A stretch of DNA of 64,000 nucleotides from Parelaphostrongylus tenuis (lineage: Eukaryota; Nematoda; Chromadorea; Rhabditida; Metastrongylidae). This document shows, one piece after another, positions 45,778 to 56,828 of the stretch; the stretch's first letter is position 1, and every line of letters begins with the position of its first letter. A model generated the notes under the pieces. That model saw only the letters and a list, made by a program, of their open reading frames with translations. It ran no database searches and was not told where the DNA came from. The stretch spans positions 105,213 through 169,212 of the forward strand of contig JAHQIW010005207.1 in NCBI GenBank assembly GCA_019055375.1, given 5' to 3'. Made by a program: the position numbers and the translations under genes.

Positions 45778-46140
45778 AGGACCACATGTGTGGCTTAAAA
45801 AATGATTGTTAGGCATATTGAAGTTTAAGCGTGGTTTTGTGAAAACACTCGAAATGAAAGGTATAATATATTTAACGATACCAGCCAAGAGCAATCGAGT
45901 GTTAAAACATTGACATTTAGTGATATTCTCATTTAATGGCACGTTTAAAATGTTTATAGTCACCAACTCTCTAAAGGGGTTGGGTACTCCCGAGAGGATT
46001 AGCTAAAAACGAAGGGTATTGCCCAATTGACGAGGCTATCAAAGCGAAAGCACGTGTATCGGGCTCTATGAGCTGCCCTATAACGGATCACATGCGTGGC
46101 TCAAAAAAATCATTAATACGGACATATTTGAAACTAGCTA
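45778..46140. mobile_element. foldback family A copy
   Basis: Contains ACCACATGTGTGGCTT at the left, TTTAAGCGTGG, GAGCAATCGAGTGT, ACTCCCGAGAGGATT and CACATGCGTGGCTC at the right. The plus-strand ribozyme site (about 46,027-46,068) has TTGACGA, GAAA and CACGTGT followed by ATCGGGC. Confidence 0.72.
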
Positions 46141-46699
46141 CACGGATAGGCATTTCCATCCTTTTGACGGGGCCTTCTTAGGAAAACTTTCATCCTTATG
46201 AAAACCAATCCACTTCGCACACTTGTTAATTTCTGCCCTTGAGTCTACCTGTTGAGGTTTACTGTCGCTTATCTGGGAAGTGTATAGAACATTATTATTA
46301 GTCACAGGAAATATTAGTCAAAGATTAGATTGGTGAAGTTTGGCCGTAGCATACTGGATGACACGCTCAAAAAATCATTTGATCTTGTGTAGATTTCAAA
46401 ATTACAGAGAGTGAGACAAACCCAGTCAAGCATGTTCAAGCAGCCCGTATTCACATCTTTTGACGTTAAGATAAATGAATGCCATACATGTTCTACAAAC
46501 ACGACATTTCTTCCACCAAGCCCTTCTTGTCCATGTGTTCACATTTCATCACTCAGTGTACGACAATAATAGCATCTAAATACTTTAGAGCCTATGCTCT
46601 TTTTCAGCGCTTTTCCCTTGGAGGCAAGGAATGGCGCAATTACCTCAAGAAATTAGATACCCGCCTCATTACTTATTACTGATTATTAAAGAAATATTT

Positions 46700-46910
46700 G
46701 GATCCAAGAGATGCACAGTGGTTAGTGATGTGATGCATCAAGAACCAAGGTGAGCAGCGTGCTGGTTCGATTTCCACTCCTAAAACTTATGAAATCCATC
46801 AGCGAACGCCTCGGAGAACGCCTTCAAAATTACAAGAAGAATTGTCTCGATTTCCATTCTATGGCAGTCTTGAAGTAGACGAAAACTTCAATCAGCAGCG
46901 AAAGGTATTA
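46700..46910 (+). repeat. tRNA-derived SINE, family 1, 3'-shortened
   Basis: Box A relic GCACAGTGGTTAGTGATG and box-B-like TGGTTCGATTTCC, then AGCGAACGCCTCGGAGAACG and ATTACAAGAAGAATTG, collinear with the other copies. Confidence 0.65.
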
Positions 46911-47009
46911 GGTCGTCTCTTAAGTTTTGACACAGAGAAATAGACACTAAATTTACTGATCAGAGGCAATTAAAACTACATGATTTTGGCATCGTTCAAC
47001 TGCGCATTT

Positions 47010-47322
47010 TCCCGCCAACATTTCGGCGGCAAACGTTAAGTTTTCCTGCGGCAATTCGTGTAGTCTTCACAGGATCAGCCTCGATGATTGCTTTTCCCAT
47101 CACTTTTCCCATCAGTGATCTTGGTACAAAAGTAATTACGGTTTGAAGTATTGCTCGAATACGTCTCATCTACAAAGCTTCTTCAACCATCACTGCATTG
47201 TACTTTCGTTAGCAGTTTCTAGGTCAAATTGCTTTCTGTTGATGCGAATTCTCTCTCCTGCTTTACGAACCTTTTTGAACGCACAGCCTGAAATCGCAAT
47301 TACTTTTACACCAACTAAAGAC
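47010..47322 (-). mobile_element. mariner fragment with one end
   Basis: Minus strand begins at 47,322 with TTAGTTGGTGTAAAAGTAAT, then relics GERIRINRKQFDLETANEST and AIIEADPVKTTRIAAGKLNV. N-terminal domain only. Confidence 0.65.
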
Positions 47323-47514
47323 ATTTCCATAGTCTAAGAAAAAATTTAAAAAACATCAAGGATACGCCATTAGCCATGGGACAGGAAACGAATAATGCTT
47401 ATCAAGATGATGAATAACAATAACTACATCTATTCGAGAATACATTCCAGTACCAATATCATTTCAACAATTAAACCGTAATTCTTTTTTCATCAGGATA
47501 ATATCGTAATGCTA

Positions 47515-47705
47515 TGTGCTAGCCGTTAATACCCGTTGGTCCAATTTCTTCACGAAAAACAAAGGCATAAAAAGAGATATCATGCTCAGCGAATCCCTAG
47601 AACGAGGAGGACCCACTGGGTTATTCTTAAACGCGATAGGGAAAACTGGAAGTGTTGCTGGTTTCCGCTCTTGTCACTCGACGACCAACGGGAGGACAGC
47701 TTATA
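47515..47705 (+). mobile_element. RTE 3'-end fragment
   Basis: Encodes TRWSNFFTKNKGIKRD, then LSESLERGGPTGLFLNAI, equal to the last part of the RTE ORF (RWSDFFTKAMEER, RARRTHWATLARDREKW), and ends near the element's 3' terminus. Confidence 0.8.
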
Positions 47706-47709
47706 TAGG

Positions 47710-50700
47710 TGATGTGCTGGCCATTAATAACACCGACTACTGCCGGATGAATCGTCTGACGATAAACAAGATGTTCTGTGTGAAAGGGTACTGCCGAGTG
47801 AAGTTGTTCATCTGATTGGTGCCCATTGAAGAATGTTCGACTCAAACGAGCCGAAGACAAAAATCAACATCAAAATCAAATGACTGTGGACAATTGATCA
47901 TCCTGGATATAAGGGCATCGCTGAGAAAAGTTCTTCATTTGAGCGGCGCCAAAGCGAAAATGATTGGACTCGATCGACAATGAACACGAAGAGCACTACG
48001 AGGATAATCAACTGTGGGCAGTCGATTCGATTCATCGGCTCCGTAAAGGAGAAACGCGTCGAAACGTTGGCCAGTTAATTTCAATTATCATCCTCGTCCT
48101 ACAGGCTGGATGGCTTGTAGTATATTAGTGATGAAATACTAATTTCTATACGATAACTAGTGACAGTGTGTAGTACTTGGTTGTGAAAGGTTAATTTCAC
48201 TGCTATAGCAGATATGTTCCCACGAGTGCGTGTTTCAAATCTAGCTTAGTGAACCGTCGTTTTTTGTCCTAATTAGTATGAAAGCCTTTGTCAATCCCTT
48301 GTAGGCAATGAGAGGTCTTTTGACTCGTCAAACTTTCGGAGGTCTTTTGCCGCTTGACAACATTTTTACCTAGAATTTCAGAGGAAATTTGAAAGCTTAG
48401 TTAGCGGGAAACACAACAGTGAGTACTTTTCCCTCCGATTACGCAGATTTCCAAGCGTATCCCCTACCCTGCGCAAAAAGTTTTCATAAAGAATGTTTAA
48501 AATCGCTCAAAAGTATAAGTTTCAAGCTAGCGCTGTACGTGCCCTCCTCTTTGAAAAGACCATTTTATGAGTTGAAAAATTAAAAATGAATTATGCTCCA
48601 CAAGCACATATCTCTCACAGTATAGAGATCTTTCTTCAGACTAATAGTAATGATTCGATAGCGCAAAGTTTACCGACTTTTAGCAATCATTCAATAGCCT
48701 AAATCTCGTCGATGTCAATGTCGATGTTGCAACTAGTTTTTTTTGAGGGATTTCGCAAAGCGCTGTAAGAGCGAAAAGAAGATTGCATTTCACACCCAAT
48801 TAATTCGCGCGTTGCTTGTATTTCGCACAGGGTTTATTGGTGCTTATAAGTTAGTTATGTTATAGGGGCATTTCATTGCTAAAAGACGAGAAAATATTAC
48901 AAAATAAACCTCTGCAAAAAGATTCTGGCAAAGACAGTGATCAAGTGTCAAAATTTTTAATGCTTCTATAAGGGAGCACATCTCGAGGGGCCTTCAATAA
49001 GCGCATTTCTAGCAAAAAGAACCCCCAACTATCTTAAAAATACCTACTTTTCACTGTGAAAGCTGACAACGCAATTCCAACTCTTTTTCACATTTCTTTC
49101 AACGGTATTGTAGGAGTACAATCTAAAAATTCATATTCCAGCCAGCTTGACTTTCAAAAGAAAATTATACGGACTTTTGATACTCATCCCGAGTAAGTCT
49201 TGATAGAGTTCGCATTCATCATTCTGTGGTGGACTTTTTCACGAAGAGTGGTTTATTCACCAAAAATTTTGAAACTTCTTACTAATGTTGTAGATTTTCT
49301 ATGCACAGAAAGGCCTTCTTAGTGCACAGTACCAATGAAGAGAAAATTACACCTAGATTTCGCAGTAGTTAGCAGCTGCTTGAGCTTCACAGCGGGACTT
49401 CTGGGCAACCATATAATAAAATTTAAATGACCGGATTACTTCGCCGACAAAGACTAGGATAATGCGGAGAGAAATAAGCTTTTGCTAGTAAGAAAAATAT
49501 TTCATTAGGAAAGCGACGCCCTTTGATAATTGTCATATTTTCATCTCCTTTTTGCGTATTCTTCTCGCCTATTCTAATAAACTGAGACGTCTTTTCCAAC
49601 TCATCATTCTTCCGCTTACCATGAAAATATCAGCTCCACAATCCCTCTCATTTATCGGATCTGTGTGAGGTGTTCGTAGAATTCGACTGGATTTTTGCGT
49701 CTAAGTTTTGATTACCTCAAAAAGCTCCCATCGTTATCAAAGTGCAGAGCGAGTTTGTTTGCGGCAAAACATTCATTGACCTTTCGCCAGTTATCTCTTT
49801 ATAAGTGTTCTCTTGATGTGTTTGAGTACAAAGCGCAATACTGGCCAAAGTTTGTAAATTTTTCTCTCATTCAAAGTTTAAGAAGGTCAAATTGACCCGT
49901 AAATCCTCAATCGGCCACTTCCGAAGGCACACCTCCTAGAACATTGAATGTCGAATGACAATAATGAACAAACGAGAAATATGCAGTACACTCAATAGTT
50001 TTCCTCAAAGCGCCGTACACTCCTCTTCGTATAAGGAAACTATTAATCATTCATAGAAATCAACGAAATTTGTGTATACAAGCGAAGAAAATGTAGGAGA
50101 ACACCCATAGGAAGCACTACGGTAAGCCAGGTGTGGTTTCGTGGTGGACGGTCACAAAAACGTGCACGTAGTTTCCTTGAGTTATTTTGAAAGGATGGAA
50201 CTTGAACGACCTACAGAGAATGGCCTTGAGGGCAAGTAACTGAAAGTTACGTGGAATAGGCAAAGTAAGTGGGCATGTGCACTTACAAAAGTTGCAACGA
50301 CGATCAGTTTCATTATAGAGGGTAAGTATATATATGCATATATAAAAAGCATACATATCGAACGATAGGAGAGAAGAAAATGTTCTGTTATCACAGAGGT
50401 TCTGACTTCTGAAATATACTAATGATCTAAATTTACTACTTTGACGACTTTTCGGTATTGTATATAATGAGAAATAACAGAACATGAAGATTTATGTCGT
50501 AATTTCCTTTGTTAACTTAAAAAAATTGATTAAATACCACAAGCAGTACAGCTGCGAAAAAAACTAGTATTTTTTCGACAATAAAGAAGTACATATATAT
50601 ACTAAAAGTACATAAGTGAGTAAAGGAAGGCATTTCGCGTTAAACTTACGCAAGACACCCAATATTTTTTACAAAACGGAGGAAAAAAAATCGTAATTAA

Positions 50701-52540
50701 ATATCGAAAATTGCGCACCGCTGCGCAGTTTGCTCTGCTCGCATCGATTTCTATAATCATCACGAACGGATTAATTTATGTGAAAGAAACCACCTGTGAT
50801 GTTTGATCTTGCTCACATGTTACACTGAGCTCACTATAATTCTATCATCAATGGAAAAGCTATGTAATGATCACTCACAGTATTCTGAGAGTTATGCAAG
50901 GTAAATAAGATAAGAATCGCGACTGTAACTTTTTCTTACAACCACGCAAATGGCTGGATCGTTTAAAAAGTCACTGCGGTCATTGCTTTTTCATTGCGAA
51001 ATATAGTACATCTGAGTTACAGCTTTAGTTTCTAGAGTATATATATCCATATGCATAGATACTTTCTTGCTTAACCAAACTTTAATCTATTTTATATTAT
51101 GATTGAGTTACAATCGTGATTAATATTTTTCTGATCTTGCATTGCAACTAAGAATTGATTGAATATATAAATATATATGCACTGTAACTGAAATGTGATT
51201 TCACTAGTGTAATATATAAGAAAAAAGTGAGTTCTAGAAAGATCGAACTTGTATAAGAAAAAACTTCTTTCTAAAGAGTAAGAAAATACGCCCAAGTGCT
51301 ACGGAGCGAAAAATACGAAAATTAGGATAGGTGTAAGGTTGCAATGAGCCATAAAGCTGAGTTAAGTTGACACACTTCAGAAGTCTCGGTGTCATTGGTT
51401 TGATGTCATTGGCATTTGTCAGAAAAAGGTGTACTCAAAAGAAGGGAAGACATAGACTTTATTAACCACTGAGGGACTTCATCGAAACACTTGCCATTCG
51501 CTGATTTCTGAGTTGTACAACAGTTCAAGGGTTTCTTAACACTGATGCTGAGTTCAACGTTTTGCTGAATGCTGTTTTTTTCTTCTTTGTTCTTCTGAAA
51601 TGGTTTGTGCTCCACCACAGCGAGGTGGTGATCGTGGAATTCTAATCTCAACTTGCATTTAATCAATCCGATGAACCGAATACGAAAACGAAACATTTCT
51701 ATCCGCAAACTATTATAGGAAAGCATGTACCCGCAGAATCACCGTCGTTCTGGATAAAGATTAGTACCAAAAGGTTAATCCCGCATACTATATTCCATAT
51801 AATTTCCGTAAAAAATCGGCCTCCTTGATCAACAAAACACTATTCCAGGCAAATGAAACTAACTGAATTACCGTACAATCAACAAAAAGGAAACGGCAAA
51901 AAAGAAAATCTATTTCAAATACTATATAGTTTGGCAACGAGTACATTACAACTTTATGAACCTAATGGACTGGAGCTTGTTAGCAGTTTTACGTTCGAAG
52001 CCATTTCTCTGGCATTTTACTGGAGATGATCCTTGACATTTCATCAAAGCATAGGGATTCAAAGGCGTCACTCAATTTGTCCTCGTTGTCATCAAGGATT
52101 TCGTTGCATGCCTGGAACGTAACTTTAGTCTTGTGAAAAACAGTGTAATGAGGGATTATTTCGTATTCTTGTGGAGTACTCACGCCGTTCCTTATCTAGA
52201 ACTATTCTAGCCTGTGTACGCAACATTTCGTTCTTGGCGTACTAACCAATACACCACGTTTATAATATATTGTTCGTTCGGTCCTTGATTGAAAAGTATG
52301 CTCGAGAACAACTCATCGGTGTGAATCTTGTGAGAGCAGCATGCGAGATGATTGTACAGTTACAAACAATGTTTTGCCAGGCTACATTTATGTCTGGGAG
52401 TAAGTTTTGTCTGCATTTAAATTCAGTTAACTGTTGATTATTACGCGTTTGCTCATGTCAAAACACTTTATAAAAAGAGTTAATCCGACCTGCTTCTAAG
52501 TCTAAACGCATACCTCTCACTGCTGGGTTTGTCAAAAGAA
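47710..52540. other. long AT-rich stretch; one possible minus-strand exon
   Basis: A candidate terminal exon lies at 51,989-52,111 on the minus strand: after ACGTTCCAG it reads ACNEILDDNEDKLSDAFESL, then CFDEMSRIISSKMPEKWL and a TAA. No further exon could be joined with confidence. Otherwise nothing supported. Confidence 0.3.
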
Positions 52541-52544
52541 TAAG

Positions 52545-52672
52545 TTCTTCTCTCTCTTTCTCTCTCCCTCTCACTCTCTCCCTCTCCCACTCTTTCTCTT
52601 TCTCTTTCCCTTTCTCCTTCTCCCCCCCTCTCTCTCTCTCTCCCTCACCCTCCCTCTATCTCTCTCACATTC
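52545..52672. repeat. CT-rich microsatellite
   Basis: (CT)n with CCCTCTC and TTTCTCTTTC variants; a shorter (CT)n lies at 52,925-52,942. Confidence 0.9.
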
Positions 52673-52810
52673 AAGGAAGACTACATTGTTGATCATCGTC
52701 AAGGAGAAGTCTGCTAGTGAAGCTCTTGATATAGCAGCTCAAACACTTTCGTTGCCTTTTTTTGATAACTTTACATAATAGTTGATAACATAACACAACT
52801 CATTGTTTAG

Positions 52811-53340
52811 GAAAAACGTAAAGGACGAAAAGGCGGGAGAGACGATTATGTCCTGCAGGGAGGACACGCAGGCAATATGGCGACAACTCGCAGCAGAGGA
52901 GCAGATTTTAGGCCAAGAATTGCTTCTCTCTCTCTCTCTCATTTTTCCGTCTTTCTTTTTCCATATTTCCTATTTGTCATTAGTTCCATGCTGTTTATTG
53001 CCATGTATAACCTCGCAGGACAGAGTATAATTATTGCGTCGACTACTCTGACCTAGATCTCATAAGACATACGATTATTTACTACCTTCGAGTTATATTG
53101 ACCATTTTGAGTATTGCTGACGTTTGTTGGTCGCAGACTGATACCACGAAGGCGTATGGTGGTGGTGAATGCCAGGACGACTCTCACCGAGGGCAAGGTA
53201 TCTAGGCTCATGTATTCTAGACGCGGTATGCCCATATGTTATCATACACATGTAATCACTCCTGGTTGCCACCCGCGGGGTTCGTCTTTCCGGGATGAAC
53301 GTCGTGACTTCCCAGGCTCCATCTACGGACGCGGTTTGTA
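52811..53340 (+). CDS. possible unrecognised exons
   Basis: A GTTTAG acceptor at 52,810 is followed by GC-richer sequence, open in two frames; one reads EKRKGRKGGRDDYVLQGGH and ATTRSRGADFRPRIA, the other RKNVKDEKAGETIMSCRED. A second candidate exon runs from TTGGTCGCAG at 53,148 to GGCAAG|GTATCT at about 53,200 (PRRRMVVVNARTTLTEGK), and a GTAAGT donor sits at 53,339. Frame and product are undecided. The only argument is base composition plus splice-like sites. Confidence 0.22.
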
Positions 53341-53564
53341 AGTACTCTGACTAGAAAGAGCGCTTCTCATGATTTTGTTCGTTTGTGCTGCGATCTCCGC
53401 TCCTATGTGTTACATATTACTCTTGTCAACATATCACTGCTGTGAAATTGAGTTAAGATCTTTCGCTTCGAGTGCTTGAATACGACACTAAAATTTCAAC
53501 GTATCTCGTAATTATTATTTGAGCCAACATGTCATGTGGTCTTTCAAATGGGCTGACTTATAGA

Positions 53565-53608
53565 GCCCGATACACGTGTTTCGACCCTGACAGTATCATC
53601 AGTCGGGC
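53565..53608 (-). ncRNA. hammerhead ribozyme motif in the left arm of the palindrome
   Basis: Read on the minus strand: stem I GCCCGA (53,608-53,603) with TCGGGC (53,570-53,565), six perfect pairs; core CTGATGA (53,602-53,596); stem II of three pairs with a U-C mismatch at its base; GAAA; stem III ACAC with GTGT; GTA triplet. The matching site in the right arm (54,025-54,069, plus) has ATGATGA, so only one arm keeps C3. Confidence 0.72.
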
Positions 53609-54024
53609 GGCACCCTTCAGTCCTTTGTCAATCCTCTCGGGACGCTCATTCCCCTAAACTAAGAGTAGGCGACGACGAAAATTTCGCACTGTATATCTGA
53701 AATTGTCACTGAATACACAGTGTTGTACACTCGATTGCTCTTCGCTCTTATCATTAGTATATCATACCTTTCGTTTCGAGTGCTTTCTTAAGACCACGCT
53801 CAAATTTCATCATATCTTGTTATTTAAATTTGAGCATGGTCTCAAGAAAACACTCGAAATCAAAGGTATGATATACTAATGAGACCAACGAAGAGCAATC
53901 GAGTGTAACACTGTGTGTTCGGTGACAATTTCACCTGACATACAGTGTAAAATGTTCGTCGTCGCTTACTCTTATTACAGGGGACTGAACGCCCCGAGAG
54001 GATTGGCAAAAGACGAAGAGTACC

Positions 54025-54069
54025 GCTCGAATGATGAAACCGTCAAGGTCGAAACACGTGTATGGGCTC
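54025..54069 (+). ncRNA. degenerate hammerhead motif, right arm
   Basis: Same architecture as the left arm, but the core starts with A instead of C (ATGATGA, 54,031-54,037), and the base after the cleavage site is missing from stem I. GAAA and ACACGTGT are kept. Confidence 0.6.
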
Positions 54070-54139
54070 TTTAAGTTTGCCCTTAACGGATCACATGACA
54101 TGTTGGCTCAAATAATAATTACGAGATGAGTTAAGATCG

Positions 54140-55090
54140 ATCGGACCTTGATAGCTCATCGATCATTTGCTGTGTTACGTAATGTGCCGTCGATCCGCTA
54201 TTATGTGTTTTTGACGAGGTTTTGTTACTATGTAATTATTGTTTGATAAGGATTGTATTTCTAGCGATGCTGATAATAAATCCGCTTAGCAAGAAAATCT
54301 ATTCTACTCAACTACATGGATCACATCAAAACAAAAGCGAGCGTTCTGTACTCAAATCACTACAGTTAATGGTGTTTTGGGTTTCGAGTTGTACCCGTTG
54401 GCATTATAAAAGTGTTTAAGCAAATATATCGCTTGTCAGCTCAACCTTTCTAAGCTCTGAAAAGGCAAAGTCGCCCCAAACGTCAACTATAAGGAATAAA
54501 TCTTGTTATCAACAAGCTAGTGCCTGCTTATTAAGAGAGCAGAGAATAACAAGTTCTCGTCATCATCTTCACATTGATGTGTTATCATATGCGTCGTGGA
54601 CTGACAACTTCAAACAATGATCATGGGAAAAGAAAAAAGTGATAATGTGAGATTATCAGCCCAACGAAAACAGCTCTTGCAAATTATGAGGAAACCTTTG
54701 TGTACTCACGATGTTTCTGTTATCCTTATTAAAGAGAATTGTAAGCTCTGTTTTTTGAAATATCAATGATCTCACTCTTGTTCAGGAGAAGACCTCAAGG
54801 CAAACAAGGCAATTTTATTTACGAAACTTCAAATCAACAGCAATGACCGAGATATGTAACAGTCTATTGTAAATAGAACGAAATGGGGCGCCCAAAACAC
54901 AGTGATTAGAGATGGCGTGCAATAAACAGGCATTTTCGCTTGTCGCTGGTCCAATCATGCTTCAAGCCAACCAAATCTCGCATACTTCAACACTCTCTAA
55001 CCATTATAAACAGGAAGCACACCATACCCTCTTTTTTACTAATCAACTTATCCACTCCAGTCCGCCTCCCTGCTTCACCTTCTCTAGCTT
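54140..55090. other. no gene seen
   Basis: AT-rich, no repeats recognised between the palindrome and the CT-rich tract. Confidence 0.4.
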
Positions 55091-55094
55091 TGCA

Positions 55095-55250
55095 TCCTCT
55101 CCCCATCTAGAATGTGTTCTCAGCTCTATAGCCGGGCTATGAGTCACCGCCCCCTGCGTTCTTCCCCCTCTCTCTCCCCCCCCACATCTTTCCTCTACCA
55201 TTCCTCTTCCTTCCTTCTCCCTCCTTCCTATACTTCCTCTTCCCTCGTCT
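55095..55250. repeat. CT/C-rich tract
   Basis: Long pyrimidine-rich stretch on the plus strand (CCCCCTCTCTCTCCCCCCCC, CTTCCTTCTCCCTCC), beside the GC-rich block that follows. Confidence 0.85.
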
Positions 55251-55520
55251 CGTTCTCAAGGTGACTCCGCGTCGCGCAAATAGGGATCACGCGGCAGAGC
55301 TAGACGATAATCAAACAAACGTTGAAACTCGCAATCAGGGGAGAAGGAAAGGCGCATGAATTGCGAAGGCTCTTCCCCCCGTCGCATCTTGCTACCAATG
55401 TCGGTTCAAAGATGCCCCGCCCGGAGCCTGCTCTGGCAGGGTCATATAGACGAGAAAGCATACCACAACGTTACCCGGAATGGTGATGAGCAAAGAAATC
55501 ACACTCCTATAACCTGACGA
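55250..55520 (+). other. GC-rich block with short open frames
   Basis: A GC-rich island (GTGACTCCGCGTCGCGCAAA, CCCCGCCCGGAGCC) in an AT-rich setting, just 3' of a CT/C-rich tract. An ATG frame at 55,356-55,517 gives 53 aa (starts MNCEGSSPRRILL, contains GHIDEKAYHNVTRNGDEQ). An upstream open stretch reads RRANRDHAAELDDNQTNVE. It could be a 5' exon or promoter-proximal region; nothing recognised. Confidence 0.2.
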
Positions 55521-55915
55521 CCCCCCTCCCCCCCCCTCCGGGTACCCATAACAACAGACAAGTTAGAAGACGAAAATGGTTTGTCTCCGAGTGCTCGCAG
55601 AGGCGTAAATGATACACACAAAATCGAGATGAGAATTAAAAAAACTGCAGAAAAAATCGCTATTAGTAAGGATGATTTGAAATTTTCGAGAGTTTACCGA
55701 TTTTCTTGCAAGCTTGAACAGTACAATAGCTGGGATTAGTTTTTTTTTCGGGGTTAAGCCATCAAACCATCGAGAGACAGGCCAGAACTCTTCCCCCTAT
55801 AAACGAAATGCTAAGAGACTGCAAATCTGGAATAAAGGTCCGATCAGTGAATATCATGACGCACTTTTTTTTTTTGTTTTTTTTCCCCCCCCCCCCACCC
55901 CCCCATGCAGACAGG
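55520..55915. repeat. C-runs and T/C homopolymer tracts
   Basis: C-runs at 55,522-55,543, and poly-T followed by poly-C (CCCCCCCCCCACCCCCCCA) near 55,866-55,904. Between them AT-rich sequence without a gene. Confidence 0.8.
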
Positions 55916-56511
55916 ATCACTGTACTAATTTAGCTGATCAGTACAACAATGATAATTGACCAAAAAAGTGTTTCATCAGTTAGCAAAAAAAGATTTGCAA
56001 ATAATCAGCGTCAAATTGTTGTTTAATAATAGTGATGATACACATCATCCTTATATTATTTTTTTTGCACTTCATATCGCGAAGTATAGTGATTGGGTTA
56101 GTATTGCAGTGTATCTCCTGACTATAATGTTATTAACGTAAAACATTTACTATGAGTTTTGAGTACCACGTGTGTTCGCGTGCAGGTAGCCTTTTCGCTT
56201 AATACGCGTTAGACTCTGTTTCGAAGTCACACGTACCAATTGCGTTGACGATCAAAAAGCACCCACGCATTCAGAGAAGTCCTAGAATTCCAGAGTGAAT
56301 GGACACCACTACCAATTGACATCCTTCGTGACGATGAGAAAAGTCATAAGCACTGGCTGAGGCTGGGATAAAGTTTGCAAACTATTGTCGATGATGTGCT
56401 TAAGAGACCTTTCAAAAAGGCGAAGTGCTAGAATTTGAATATGATGTTGGATAATGGAGATTAGTGGCTCAGTGTGTATTCAAGCACTGTCCGTTCTGAA
56501 TTATTTCCGCT

Positions 56512-56803
56512 ATTCCTTGCAATCATTTTTAGGCCACGCATGTCAGTGGTCTGTCAAACAGGGCTGACTTATAGAGCCCGATACACGTATTTAAGATCAT
56601 ACGGAGCACCCACAGAGATTAGCAAAAGACGAGATAGGGTAACTGCCCTACCAACGAGATTGCAAGATCGAAATACGTGTATTGGGCTCTATAAGTCAGT
56701 CCTGTTTGACAGACCACTGACATGCGTGGCTCAAAAATGATTGCAAGGCATCTTGAAATTTGAGCTGTGTTCTTAAGAAAGCACTCACAGACGAAAGTTA
56801 TGA
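56512..56803. mobile_element. foldback family A copy, compact
   Basis: Arms of about 75 bp (CCTTGCAATCATTTTT-GAGCC at each end, with GTCAGTGGTCTGTC) in inverted orientation. Flanked by a 9-bp direct repeat ATTTCCGCT (56,503-56,511 and 56,804-56,812). Its ribozyme site reads CCAACGA and is no longer a hammerhead. The full-length RTE begins 16 nt further on. Confidence 0.78.
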
Positions 56804-56828
56804 TATTTCCGCTGTTATCATTTTTCCT

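Larger units (their letters stand above)
53503..54129. mobile_element. foldback family A, near-continuous 0.63-kb palindrome
   Basis: Two arms of about 310 bp meet at about 53,816 with a very short spacer. Outer ends are CTCGTAATTATTATTTGAGCC and its complement. A 12-bp direct repeat TGAGTTAAGATC lies at 53,449-53,460 and 54,127-54,138 and may be the target duplication of a slightly longer unit starting at 53,461. Each arm has the family A strings for ribozyme, CTCTCGGG/CCGAGAG and ACACTCGATTGCTC. No coding capacity, so it is non-autonomous. Confidence 0.85.
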
